The notes under the pieces were generated by a model, which saw only the letters and a list, made by a program, of their open reading frames with translations, ran no database searches and was not told the origin of the DNA. This document shows positions 20,720 through 33,076 of a stretch of 64,000 bases of DNA, piece by piece. This stretch comes from Atriophallophorus winterbourni (lineage: Eukaryota; Platyhelminthes; Trematoda; Plagiorchiida; Microphallidae): NCBI GenBank assembly GCA_013407085.1, contig JACCGJ010011120.1, positions 84,253 through 148,252 on the forward strand, given 5' to 3'. The position numbers and the translations under genes are program-made. Position 1 is the first letter of the stretch. Each line of letters opens with the position of its first letter.

Positions 20720-21375
20720 TTATACTAAGAGTGTCATTAAAAAAGCAACAGTGTTCTAAATAAACTCAAACGGGTATTTTTGCCTAAGATATTCTCAAGG
20801 ATCATGAATACATACTTGAGACCAGTCATGGAATACGGTGTGCAGTCATGGTCGCCTTGGCTTACGAAGAATGTAAAACTTATGCATCGAATCTATCACC
20901 ACTCAACAAAACTAGTTCTGTGCATCCGAAACAAACCTTATAAATAAAGGATAGCTCAACTGAATCTGTTCGACTTTCCCTATCGCCGAATCAGAGGAGA
21001 CCTCATCTTCCTTTACAAAACATTCCATACCTCGAACCATCCCTTACAGAATTTATTCACGGGAAGGGATACGAGAAATTATCGGACCCATGAAAATGTG
21101 CTAGTCGTACCCCATTCCCGCCCGAACTATATTTTTACTCTGTCTCATACGTTTTGCTTAGAACAGTTTACATTAAACTGTTGCTCTCTCTCCTAGCTCA
21201 AATGAATTTAAAACGAAATTAGACAAGTTTTTATTGCATTATTCGTTTCCCGAACGCTTATATACTGCTTAATCTACTTCCTCATCTTGTTTATACACAT
21301 AAATTTAAATTTTTATCATCCTATGGTTGTTGTTAAGCTTTTGCTTTCTAGACCATTAGAAACCTTGAATTACCT
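20720..21375 (+). pseudogene. CR1-like RT C-terminal relic (+), unit 2 copy of 7485-8140
   Basis: Same content and same CCTTGAATTACCTTGACT tail as unit 1. A C replaces T near 21117 and a T replaces A near 20725. Confidence 0.75.
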
Positions 21376-21384
21376 TGACTCATG

Positions 21385-21895
21385 CTTAAGCACAAGAAAG
21401 TTACGAGTTTTATCCTGTATTCCCTGATGAGCTGATTTAAGTTGCTCCAGATCCTTGGATAACTTCTCACGTCTCGAAACGATGGTAGCAATTAAATTTG
21501 CCTGAGAGTCCGATTTTCTACTGGTTCGTTTGGTTGTTACTACCTTTACCAGGCTTCAAAGGCCTAAAAGATGGGCTCTGTGAAATGATATCGGGCTTAA
21601 CCGCTTTACACTGTGCATTAGCCATTTTATTACATTCACGTGGTTTTAAAGGCCTGGAGTATTTTCTCGAAGTAATTTCATCACATTTTACCGTTTGTAC
21701 CGCGATGCTATCAATGGTATTTTTACGTACTACTTCAGCAAAATATCCAAGCATACTAACCTTAGATGTTTTGCTGGATTGCTGAGGATGAGCATTTCCG
21801 ACTTTACGGAATTGCGTATTTAGCAGCCCACTGGCGCTTACTACATATCCATTACAGCCAACGGCGAGTAACGTACAAGTATTATACAAGTATCA
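21385..21895 (-). pseudogene. Coding relic of unknown origin, unit 2 copy of 8150-8660
   Basis: The same frameshifted Lys/Arg/Ser-rich reading is present and the translated residues look identical to unit 1. Confidence 0.4.
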
Positions 21896-22066
21896 TGCTC
21901 GATACCATTCCATACTGCAACAATAATGAGATATATTCATGCCACTTAACTAGCAACCATCCCGTCCAAATCCAGAACATTGCGTTCAAGCTCTATCAAT
22001 ATTTTATTTGCGACTGTACATATTTTGCATTGTTTCTACTAAAATTTTAGTTAAAATTGATCATGC

Positions 22067-22465
22067 TCATCGTGCCTTATATCCAAGAATTGCAGTTGCA
22101 TGATGGTTCCAATCTTCGCAGCTTAAAGGATAACTAAACAATCTGATTCGGAGGTGACAATTACTCCGGTAGCGTTTATAGCGATAGACATTATTCGATC
22201 GATCGGCGTCAGTTGCACACCGGTAATGTGAACTAAGTTCAGCAGCCAAGAGCTGTGTCTGCTCTTACCCAACTTGGACATGACATTTTAAACAGTGCCA
22301 CCAAAGTAAGCAGCCAAGATCGAGTTATTCCCAAATCGCAAGGTAATGACGAGAGATTTCATATATCTTTTAAAAAGTCTTTTATACCGCAAGTGCTAAC
22401 TGTCAAATTGGTCGACTTCCTGATATCAACTCCCCATTGAGTAGATCGTTTGAAATACGAGCATT
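22067..22465 (-). mobile_element. RTE-type 3' relic, unit 2 copy of 8832-9230
   Basis: Same decayed sequence as unit 1, related to 62106-62560. Confidence 0.6.
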
Positions 22466-23492
22466 TTCAATTCTGTCTCAGTAGGCTGAGCATGCTCTAA
22501 AGACCAGCATTTGAAAGCACTTCAGTATTAGTTACTTTGCTTATCCACGATTCGTTCGTGATATGGTTAATGTTTAGTAAGTGAAAATCATTCCGATTTT
22601 TTTTTGATTTGCGTGGATGGTCTTATTGTCACTGCTGATAAGTAAAGCGTTTATATATCATCACCTTTGTTTTGATAGTCAATATGCGGTTTCTCCAGAG
22701 ACAAAATTTAAATGAGGCAACACTGCAGTTGCTTTGCCAATACGCTTATTAATCTTCGTTTATAGCGAAAGGTTACCGCAAAGGATGAATCGAAATATTC
22801 CAAATGATGTACTGGTAAAAGCTAACATTTTTAGCAGTGATGATGTGGGTAATACACTCTCTCTACCATGGAATTTGGTCTTGCTCATGTTAATTGTCAG
22901 CCCAGAATATTTGCATGCTGACAAATTACAGTCTATTAGCGATTGGAGCTGCTTTTCGGTATGGGCAATATTGACTACAGCTCCAATAAACAGGAAGACG
23001 CCGATTTATCATCATCATCACAGACAGCATTAGATCGGTAGCACGCACCGAATGCTTAACTGCCACACAACCATGAAAGGGTGAGGGTGGGACTTAAATA
23101 GCTACGGATTTGATAGAAGAGTATTACACGGATTAACACATACTGTACCTTGGTTTGTGTTCTCTTGCGGCTAAGGTTAAAATGCTTGCTATTACATCGC
23201 GTACGTAGACGAATACAAATAAATAAATAAATAAACAAATAAACATATTTTTATTCTTAGAAATCCAAGGCATGTTGATCATGATCAATAATTTATAAAA
23301 GGATTATACAATCAGATTGTCGTATGTACATTTGCAAAAAAATTTAAATGTCATTTATGCAGCGAAATTTGACGTTCAATAAATATTAGTATTTACAAGT
23401 TGCTTTCAGATAATCTGTAAATGATCTGATATAAAACAAAAATAATGGCATTGCGAGGAAAAGTAAATGAGTGATCCCGGAAGTGCTGATGT

Positions 23493-24026
23493 TTAACGGA
23501 TAATGTCCATCGAGGATGCGTGAATATCTTTTTTGTTGTTTTTCGACATAAAAGCTAGTTTAAACAGCACAGCAAAGAAAATACAAAACAGGGTGGGAGA
23601 AAGATCACACCATTGTTTGACGCTTCGGCGAATGTCACATGCTTCAGAACTGTAACCGTTAAAATGGGCGAAGCCAATAATACCAAACCGGAAATTAATC
23701 ACGTGTTTGAACATTCTTTGATGGCAGCCTGTAAGATCGAGCATTTTAAAAGAACCTCTTGCCTAACTTAGTCAAATGCCAACGTTGGACCAATTAAAAG
23801 GCATATAATGAAGTAAATCACGAAACATTGTGTAAAATTCCTTTGTATTTTCTATTTAAACAATTTGATGCCTTTTTATTCTTTCGTTGATTTGTGTATA
23901 CATTTTGTTTTTGTCTTGTACACTAGTTCATCCCCTTTTTGTTTTAATGAACTAAGTCATACTGCTTGACGGCCAATAAATTCATCGTCTTTTTGCGCGT
24001 GGTATATGGAGAAAACAGAGACAATT
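23493..24026 (-). pseudogene. RT relic spanning the 437-bp unit difference
   Basis: The minus strand reads D-I-R-R-S-V-K-Q-W-C-D-L-S-P-T-L-F-C-I-F-F-A-V-L, then K-L-A-F. This is the motif region (V-K-Q-G-C-V-L-A-P-T-L-F-x-I-F-F) of a common metazoan endonuclease/RT family. The coding similarity crosses position 23589/23590, where unit 1 and unit 2 part company. The larger, unit 2 form is therefore more likely ancestral. The Q-G of the motif has become Q-W and the catalytic block is not present. Confidence 0.6.
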
Positions 24027-24657
24027 GTTTAACGTTGTATTGTCTATCTTCTCAGCATTAGCTTAATTTATTGCCTGTTGCTTCGGACATTTGAGCACTT
24101 TTGGCTTGCATCATTTGTTAATGGTACCGTAGTATATCCAATTGATTATTCTGAAGTTTTCGAACTAAGAAATGAGTGGTCTACGCATTAACCAACGACT
24201 ACAAACAAAACAAATGTCATATACTGTTTGCGTCTACGTTTGATATTTCCCTGTGGAAGCAACATAGAGATTCCGATTAAACTCCAACAGTTACAACTTA
24301 TAGCCAATATGTGAGACTTTACGACACATTTACCTACAAAATTTAGAACGGAAATTTTTCTGCAATTATTAAAGTCGCCTTGATCACAATTAATATTAAA
24401 TATCATGATAATCATATGTGTCTCGCACCTCTCCTGCGCGCAAAAATGATGCAATAGTTAAATTGGCTGTATTGAAGCTTTTCTACAGTATTCGAAAACC
24501 TTAGATCTAAATTTGTCGTCACTAAGGGCTTCCCAATTGTTAATCGGTCGATTGCTGTTTTCAACCCAACGAGAATAAGGAAGTATCGAAGTATTCAAGA
24601 GTTAGTACACACTTCGCATTTTCAAGTTCATGGAGTAAAGCCTAGAGTCCCTACAGT

Positions 24658-25020
24658 CCAGAGAGGATTCATTGTTTACCCTTTTATCCATCTGTTGAGC
24701 TTTATCGGCAATCTGGTTACCAGAAAGCGACTTAATCGAAGCTTTTCCAATTTTTCGAATCGATGGCTTTTTGACCTCATCATTGATACCTTGAAATTTA
24801 CCAGTATCCGCAGCTTTTGATATAATGCTAATTTCAATCCAATAGACAATTGCACACCATCTAGCTGTCTGCTGGGCCTCAATTCTAACTGCTCTAAGAA
24901 GCCATATATTTTAAGCTGTGAGCATACTTTTGAACTTCAAGAACTCCGAACTTTTCTCGTCCAAAATAGGCGTCATTTCAGAAGCTTTTGGTTAGAACTT
25001 TTTTCGGACCATTTGTGGAA
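24658..25020 (-). pseudogene. Coding relic of unknown origin, unit 2 copy of 10985-11345
   Basis: Same as the unit 1 relic, but a 1-bp deletion (about 24822) shifts the frame that stays open in unit 1. Other differences lie at the GGCCTC near 24876. Confidence 0.35.
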
Positions 25021-28000
25021 ACTGAGGTAAAAAGTAAACAATGTTTAAGCGATTTTCAAAGGCTGTTATGTAGATGTTGGTTATGGAAGCTTGTATAAAC
25101 TACACAACAATATTGGATTCGCACATATGACTAACGTCGATTTCGAATTACTAGTCCGTTTGGCGTGGTTAAATCTAGTCTTTTTAAATCTTTAATTTAG
25201 CACAAACACGTGAATCGTCATTGATCCACTCTGCAATTTTATATGATATGTTGAGATGCACGCTTGCTATATTAGTGCGTATAACAAATATCGAGCTGAC
25301 GCCAAGGCCTAGATGAAAGATGTTTTCAAATTACTTTACGCGGTGGCATAGTTTAAAAAATGTGTAAATCACACAAAAACTGAACTGTGTGCGCAGTACA
25401 TAAAGCTTTGTCTATTATCGTTTGTTATACCTACTCCGACCTATTCTAGAAAGTGTGATAGAGACTCATGATTTGCACCACCATCCAAGAATAAATAATA
25501 TATTTATTTATAAGATATTCACCGGCTTTGTCGGATAACTTGATATGTTCACCCCATCATCCATTGAAACATTGGTGTCACTCATTCACAAATGCCATTT
25601 ATATAACATAAAAGAAAATCTCAGTGAGAATGCAGAAGTACTTATTTGCTGGAGTCCAATCTCAATAAATTATCATTTCTTTGCTTCTCTGCTACCGGTG
25701 ATTAGGGGAAATCTGTTCTGCATTTTCCAGTACAAGCAAAAGTGAATTGTGCACTCCAAAATACAGATCGAATAAAATCATGGCACAAGGGTCACGAAGA
25801 AATCAAACGGAAAACTAAACAATATATATTCAGCATTGGTAAGTACCTATAAGTATATTATAATCTAAAGAAATTATGTAAACTGTATTGGCTTACGAGC
25901 GAATTATAGTTCGTTGTTCATTAAAAGAACTGGAAATTCTTATCGTGCACAAGTTCTCGACTAGAAAATAAGTGGATTTTCATTAAGAATGTGGTGGAAA
26001 CTCAACCTTATATAAGGACGATCCTGTAAAGGATTACAGAAAAGACGTTTATGATTTTTGATGATATTTTCTAATTTTTCTTGCATAAACAGGATTTAAA
26101 ATGATATAATAAACCAAATCTATTCCCTGAATCCTTTAGAGTAACAAGTTCGGCGCTAAGCTTTTGTGTTTCACTCTCTGACGTTATTAAAGCGTTTTAT
26201 AATGTTAAACGTCTCAAATACGTCATAACTCAAAAATCTGCGGTTTCGAAATAAATCCTAATACATATGGTGAGCAAAGCTTGTTTTTCCACATTCATAT
26301 TCCTTCTTGTAATTTATGAGGAGTTCACGTCTTCAAGGCGTTGTGTTTAAACACAGGATTTTAGACGTAGATGAACTCGAAACGTGCGACAAAACGACAT
26401 CGGTTTTTGCGAAATACACTGATGCGAAACTATAACGTACTTGAAATGTGCATAGCAACTCAAGGTTTAATAATACTTGAACACAGCTCTAACCATTACT
26501 CTGCAATCTATAACAATTCAACATTCAACATTCAAGAATTTATGGTATAAAAAAGCTCGTAGCTGTACAACACCACAGGATATTCGTATAAGGACAATAA
26601 ATATTATACAAAAAAGTTTGAGTTTTTAGGAAGATCGACAGTTTTGTAGTTGCAAAAAATGCCATGTATTGTGGCGGTATGACGGGTAAAAAAATACTTG
26701 TTTGGAAAAAAATCATGTTATTTAAACGGGATGTAGGGTGGAATTACTACGCATAAATATATTCAATTTGTTCCTAAAAATCCTTTCACTAGATGATTGG
26801 ACAACATCTGACGGTAGGGATTTCCATAAGAAACAAACGCGCACCGATGCACGTCAGTTGGGGTGTTGCCCGGTGCATGGAAAACACTTTTTTATATTTC
26901 GATAGATATAGAATCGGAATGACAGACGATTACACAGAAAATCAACCTATGCTTCATTCTTCAATAATTGAGGTTAACAACTGATAGATCGTCAGAATGT
27001 GTTTGATCTGGTGAGATCATCTTAAATTAATAACTCTAATTCAGAATTCCACTATAATATATATTGCTCAAAGAATTACTGGATAAGCTAAAATATGGAG
27101 CAGTTAGCGCAAGTTGACGATGGAAATCGAGAATCCTCAATCATCCAAAGCTGTTGCGTAGTCTTGAAAATTATTTTACGCCATAAACTTACCTTTCATT
27201 GGATTGTAATGTTATCGTGAATTACACAATAATAGATGCAGCTTACCACATACAAACAAATATATCCTTGTTTATATTCCTCGTATTGAAAACGCTATTT
27301 GCTTCCACTCGGGGTGAGGAGATGCATCAATGTAAAATGAGTTGCCTTTGGTAATGTTCGCACAGATGAATAATTCCACAATCAAAAGTCATACCGTGCA
27401 AGGGGAAGGTGAAGAGCGGGATATTCGGAGTATATTATATTCGTTTGTGTGTGTTGAGATGCAAATATTAACATTCATCTTTTGTTGTGTAGTTTACCAT
27501 TACCATTAGTAAGCAGCTTTCTGAAAAGAACCAGATGCAACATAAGAGGAGGTTGTCACGAACGAAACGCTCAACTTATATTAGACTAGTTCAAATATTG
27601 TGACTTTTATAATTATTGATAATGAAATTTGCGTACCTACATATATTCTTTGCCGACATTTAGTTCACTTAAAGAAACTTGGAATTATTTTCACTCCTCC
27701 TACGTACCACACAAATGCAAATACGAAAGTAGATGTTTTCAGATTATATATATCTATATTAAATAGTATTGTACCGTTATTGAGCTTTTTTACACGCACA
27801 TCTGCAATCATGAGTTTTAAATATAATTAGAAGTTCTGCCCTCTCACTCAGTACTTCATCACATAAGGCACGGCAGTCTTGCTTATGTGAGCAAGCGAGT
27901 CACCAACTAGCAGCAGCAAAAGTGCCTGAGATGCTTGAAATATGTCAAGAAATCTGTGTTGGTTCAGGCTTCGTGAAATCCAGTTGATGAATATTGAAAA

Positions 28001-28130
28001 TTAAAAAAATCATACACAAACATTTTCAGTTCAAGAAAATTAAAAGATCTTTCACGACAACTCAGAATTAACTGCTGATTCATATCAAGGAAAAGATAAA
28101 AACACCTATTTCTAACAACAAAATATGTAT
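25020..28130. other. AT-rich spacer, unit 2 copy, no gene
   Basis: Counterpart of 11350-14460 with scattered substitutions. No exon or element ORF was recognised. The weak repeat D copy is at about 26511-26608. Confidence 0.45.
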
Positions 28131-28137
28131 AAAAAGC

Positions 28138-28247
28138 TCATTTGCATGCATCTCCATCACACACACCCCACGGCCGGTTTCGTGCTGTTTGCACTAATCA
28201 GTTAGAGGCAGTAGGATCAGGATCCGCATGCGCTTGAAACAGTGGAA
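28138..28247 (+). repeat. Dispersed repeat A, unit 2 copy
   Basis: Counterpart of 14463-14572. It has CCGGTTTCG where unit 1 has TTGGTTTCG, so it is closer to the copy at 2459. Confidence 0.7.
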
Positions 28248-29211
28248 CTTAAGGAGTACCAACATTACCCGAAAGTGGCAAAATATGTAGTTTTATCATA
28301 GTAAGCCAAACAAAAAATTATTACCAACAGTTTGCAACCAATCGATATGCAACAAAGACGTTTTTGTCCCAATAATCCAGAAATAAATTTATGAGACGTC
28401 ATTTATTCTAAAGCCACTCAACATAATTAGATGTTCAAGAAACATAAAACTGGAATATGCTTAGAAACGCAATAAATCCTAATCGACTTTACTGTGGAGG
28501 AAGGTCTTCCTTAATTAATAACTGTTACTTCTTCTCTGACATCAATAATATATATGCCTTGACGTTAAATGGCGCATCTTGTTGATACCAATGTGAACAG
28601 ATCATTTAACCATTATTCACATACGGCCTTCATATCGACATTGTTTGCCTTTGGTGCAAGCTGTATATCTCCTCACGTGTTGTGGACATCGCAAATTTTG
28701 TGAAAACTAACCTAACGATTTTCTCCTGTATACCATTTAATACACTTTCACCTTGAATCAGAAAACCTCCACAATGACCTACTTTATGAGAGCGGAGCAG
28801 TAAATAATTTTTCTTTCTGCGCAGGTGAACATGCATGTACTGGTCTAATTGTAGATTTGCATTGATTCGCTTCGTTAAGGAGAGTACTGAACAGTGATAC
28901 TTGACACATTTTTTGCTATTTTATTTTCTAATACGGAAGATCCTTCTTACGTCCTACTTTACTTGAAGCAAGCATCGAGGGACGTACTTTGTTCAGAAAA
29001 TTAATGGTATTTCAAAATATTGATAACTGATTCGTTTCTAAAATATTGTGGCGCTCACATCCCCTACACTTACATATCAAAAATGGGTTCTGATGATCAT
29101 ATTCCCTTCACTTGCACATCATAACCGGTTTCTGGCTGTTTACCATCATTCGGTCAAGACAGTATGATCAAGTACATTCAGCCTTGAAACAGTGGCGCCC
29201 GATCTAAGATT

Positions 29212-29616
29212 GTGCTCTGCTCACTCTGCTGCATGAAATCGCATCTCTATTGTGTTCCTAATTTAACGCACCTCGATGTAGCTGTAATGCAATCCTTCTC
29301 GTCTTCACCACTGAAGTATATTTGCCCATCGTGTTTCCCTTATTTTGAAGGTCTCCGTCGCCATCCAGACTCACTCGCAAACACCCCGCAAACCAATCCA
29401 ATGCGCACATCCCCAGCACGTGTGTCTAATGTTTCTCTTACTCCGACTACTAATGCGGAGCTCGCATTACGTATTATACTGGAAAACCGACTCTGTCATG
29501 TTGAGTCTCAACTTAACCGCGTATTGTTGGAGCTTGCTCAGCTTCAAAAAGGTCTCAATTTATCCACTCCAATAAATCCTCCTGCGAATTTAGAAACAAT
29601 TGCCCCTTTTTTGTAA
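29212..29616 (+). CDS. CR1-like ORF1, zinc-finger part (second copy)
   Basis: Translation is identical to 15537-15941: a PHD-like C-x2-C/H-x2-C/C-x2-C cluster, a Pro/Thr-rich linker and a short helix. It stops at 29614. The following frame, open from about 29628, carries the rest of ORF1. Confidence 0.65.
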   Translation: MLCSLCCMKSHLYCVPNLTHLDVAVMQSFSSSPLKYICPSCFPYFEGLRRHPDSLANTPQTNPMRTSPARVSNVSLTPTTNAELALRIILENRLCHVESQLNRVLLELAQLQKGLNLSTPINPPANLETIAPFL

Positions 29617-29689
29617 TGCCACCTCTTAACCCATTGCAGAAACTCTCACTGCTACTACACCGACCAAAAAGCAACCATGTCCTCTTCGT

Positions 29690-30526
29690 ATGCCAAAACA
29701 AATAAAGTCAACGTTGAAACATTTCTCTGTTATTTGCACCAACGTTGTTGAGTCCGCTGAATCGCAGTTCAATGCTAAACAAGCCCATGATCTACTTCAG
29801 TGGAAACGCTTGTTTACTTCCATGAAGATCCAGGTTATCAAACCGTTATGCCTAACGAGACTCACACGTCACCCATCTTCTGCTCACTCTGACCAACCAC
29901 GTCTGCTGCGCGTCTACTTGGAAAATAACGATCAAATGGAGATTGTTTTATTGTCTGCACATTATCTGCGACACGAAGCTTCTCCCTCTCGTATACATCC
30001 CGATATACCCTGGATAGAACGCGCAAAAAATCGTCCTCCAAATGTGCAACGACAAGACACTCCTAGAGCCATCATTGTTCATGGAGTACCAGAATGTGAC
30101 AGCGAAAATGAAACCGAACGTAAAGAACATGATCACGCCCAATGGCGTTTTCTTTATCAGCATATGAATTGCGAACCAGTCACAACAGTGTCCCTATACC
30201 GACTCCCTCGTCCAACCACTTACAATGAAAATTCGCCGCGACTGCTGAAAGTTTGTTTCCTGCGCTCTGAGATGTTGCCTACTGTCCTAAATGCCTGGCG
30301 TTATGCTCGTAGAACAGCACCACCGAGTGTCCGAATTTTTCCAGACCAACCTCGTCGAACTCCAGTCACCATCACGGCTGACAGCGCAACGCAAAATCCT
30401 GTTACACTAAGCGAAATATGCTCCAACAACCCTACGCTGGCTACTCTCCTATCTGAAAATCCGAGTCCAAAGATAAGTTATCTTACATCGAATAACTCCT
30501 CTGATATTATGCAAAACACTATTTAG
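29690..30526 (+). CDS. CR1-like ORF1, duplicated-domain part (second copy)
   Basis: The 278 residues are identical to 16015-16851, including the two aligned halves (residues 12-109 and 126-222). It is followed by a 29-bp gap containing the palindromic GGCCGG blocks before the ORF2 ATG. Complete identity over this stretch contrasts with about 1% difference elsewhere in the duplication. Confidence 0.7.
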   Translation: MPKQIKSTLKHFSVICTNVVESAESQFNAKQAHDLLQWKRLFTSMKIQVIKPLCLTRLTRHPSSAHSDQPRLLRVYLENNDQMEIVLLSAHYLRHEASPSRIHPDIPWIERAKNRPPNVQRQDTPRAIIVHGVPECDSENETERKEHDHAQWRFLYQHMNCEPVTTVSLYRLPRPTTYNENSPRLLKVCFLRSEMLPTVLNAWRYARRTAPPSVRIFPDQPRRTPVTITADSATQNPVTLSEICSNNPTLATLLSENPSPKISYLTSNNSSDIMQNTI

Positions 30527-30555
30527 CCGGCCCGACTCTGGCCGGCCATAACGCT

Positions 30556-32710
30556 ATGTCAGGTCTTATTCACCGCAAATACCTAAAATGTGCTTATGCA
30601 AACACTCAAGGTCTGTTGAGCAAACTCAATGAACTAACGTTCTATGTTTCCACCTGTCCGTATGATATTATTGCACTAACTGAAACTTGGTTAAACGAAC
30701 GCCATCTTCAAAATGAAGTTCATATCCCGAACTTGAACGTTTTTCGATCCGATAGACCATCGCCTGGCGGTGGCGTAGCCCTTTACGTTAATTCCTCTAT
30801 TCACTGTACTGAACTTTTTACTTCTGTCATGCAATCCTCTGATACTTTAAGTTGCACTTTACAGCTTTCCAGTTTTGAATCAATCATAGTTGTAGTTATT
30901 TATCGCCCCCCGAGTAATTCTAACCAAGACGATGAACAATTGCTAAGTTACCTGTATCGTGTACTCCTTCAGACACACACACATGTTCTCAACATGGGGG
31001 ACTTTAATCTTCCAAATTTGTTCGATCGTCCTTATCCAGATGGTCATTTCTGGTCAAAGTTACTAGATCTGTTCCACACACACTTATTGTTAAACTATTC
31101 CACTGGACCCACCCGTTTCCGTTCTAATGATACACCATCTTTACTGGATCTAATTTTGACAGACGATGAACTGATGATTGAATATGTCAAACGTCGTGCA
31201 CCGCTTGGGCGCAGTGATCATGTATTCTTACATTTCCAGCTAGTCTACTGGGCTGACAAAATTGCAGATAGCTTAGTGTTCACACGGAGGTAAACCGACT
31301 ACAACAGGTTAAACACTCTTAATCCGAATCAGGACTGGCATTTCAGTGCCGACCTATCAGCTGACGATGCATGGATGAGATTTTCCTCCCGACTACTACA
31401 ACTAACTGCTTCATGCACGTTAACTAAAGCTGTTCCACTACGTAGGCACAAGAGAACTCCACTACGTAGCCGCACTCGAAAATTCATTAGCGAACGGAAT
31501 AGAGAATGGACCTTTTATGTCCACTCCCCTTCCTATCGACAGTGGGAACGCTATCGAATGTATCGAAACCAATCCACGGCTCTCATCCGCGAAGATCTTT
31601 TGAAACACCAGTACAAACTTTCTTGTGCCTTTGCTGATAACCCAAAACGGCTCTTTAGCTTTGTCAATTGTTTACGTCATGTCAAACCTGGCATTACAAC
31701 TTTAGAAACACCGTTGGGCCCTACCCAGACAGCCGGTGAAGCAGCAGAAGCACTACGGCTTTACTATCACTCGATTTTTGAGCCCTCCAGTATATCGGTT
31801 TCCGTACCTCTCCACCCAACCCCATCACTTTTCGAACTTTCAGACATCACTTTCACACCTGCCGCAATTTTCGGCAAGCTCATATCCCTGCGCCCTTCTA
31901 GTTCTGCTGGTCCTGATACGCTTCACCCTAGAGTTCTGCGCGAATGTGCTGCTTCTTTATGCTACCCTTTGACGGACCTTTTTCAGCATCTTTTTTCTAT
32001 TGGTTGTGTTCCCGTCCAGTGGAGGTGTGGATCAATTTCTCCTATCTACAAGGGTGATTCACGCTCAGATGTCAGCAACTATCGCCCCATCACCCTATTG
32101 TCCGTGGTATCCAAAATAATGGAATCTATTATTGTGGACGCATTACGGCATCACGTTGATACATTTCAACTCTTATCCGATAATCAACATGGCTTCCGCC
32201 GTCGTAGATCGTGCCTTACAAATCTTATGCTTGCTCGCGATCAGTGGACGGCCGCAGTCGATAATTTTCTGGAAGTCCATGTGATTTATTTGGATTTCTC
32301 CAAGGCCTTTGACAGGGTCGTCCACCGGATACTTCTGCAGAAGCTTGTTTCGCTGGGAATTTCCGGCAAGCTCTTGTCGTGGTTAAAAAGTTACCTCCAT
32401 GAACGATCGGCACGTGTGCGTATCAACGGCTCTCTTTCAACCCCGTTTGCCACCCCTAGTAACGTTTCGCAGGGTTCTGTTTTAGGACCGAATCTTTTCC
32501 TCATCTTTGTGGACGATTTGACACATTCCCTTCATTCCCCTGTCTTGCTGTATGCAGATGATGTCAAAATACGGCGAACGATTTACAGCCGTACTGACAT
32601 GGATCTACTGCAAGCGAACCTCAACACATTCCACTTATGGTCAGTCACGAATAATCTCCCCTTTAACGTATCGAAATGCCGTGTCCTTTCTACTCGCGCT
32701 GGCAGTACTC
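30556..32710 (+). pseudogene. CR1-like ORF2: endonuclease and reverse transcriptase
   Basis: The endonuclease (about residues 1-235) shows L-T-E-T-W-L, G-D-F-N-L-P, L-L-D-L-I-L-T-D-D and G-R-S-D-H-V-F. The RT (about residues 425-705) shows S-S-A-G-P-D, Y-R-P-I-T-L-L-S, D-F-S-K-A-F-D (motif A), S-Q-G-S-V-L-G-P (motif B) and Y-A-D-D-V-K (motif C with both catalytic Asp). One in-frame TAA at 31291-31293 interrupts a reading frame that otherwise continues in the same phase. The frame is then broken at 32710 by the LTR element and resumes at 37427. Target-primed reverse transcription is the known role of this protein. By inference it was recently functional. Confidence 0.88.
32707..32710. other. 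Target-site duplication, left copy (ACTC)
   Basis: ACTC immediately left of the LTR element recurs at 37427-37430 immediately to its right. With one copy counted, the reading of the host ORF2 is continuous in phase across the site. Four-base duplications are usual for CsRn1-like and other Ty3/Gypsy elements of this group. Confidence 0.7.
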
Positions 32711-33076
32711 TGTAGCGGTTGATCCAACGGAGATTTCACCACTAACAAAGTACGTCTCTGGTTATTGAACGCAATAAACCGGAACACAGTTCACAACGAA
32801 TAACAGCATACAAATCCCAGGCAGTCACACGCGATATACTTGTCCCAAAGCAGAACACGAGCGCGGCGTGAATCGTATATTCAAATTGTGTACATATTTA
32901 CATGTATCATTAAAACAAAACAATAATGAAATATGCAGGGTTATTGTAATAAAATATACAATAATGAAAACACCATAATACTCCCTCCCTAGAGCGTTAG
33001 AAGAGAGTGAAACGCTCGAAACGAAAACATAGCTAATCAGCGTAGTCTGCAAGGTTTGCAGGCCACCTGACTCTCC
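32711..33076 (-). repeat. 3' LTR of the Gypsy element
   Basis: Matches 37058-37423 over 366 bp with about four substitutions (for example C/T near 33013 and C/A near 33064). On the minus strand it ends in CA. The last 44 bases of the pol frame lie inside this LTR. It contains a CTCGAGCGTTTC-type block and AT-rich sequence, but no promoter was defined. Confidence 0.85.

Larger units (their letters stand above)
17481..31155 (+). repeat. Segmental tandem duplication, unit 2 (13.7 kb)
   Basis: Direct copy of 4252-17480. It contains 437 bp (23590-24026) that unit 1 lacks. At its right end the CR1-like ORF2 continues without a break into unique sequence at 31156, whereas in unit 1 the same frame is cut. 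Confidence 0.95.

Noticed and set aside
4252..31155. CRISPR-like or satellite array
   Set aside because: The repetition is a single large two-unit duplication with gene-scale content, not short regularly spaced repeats.
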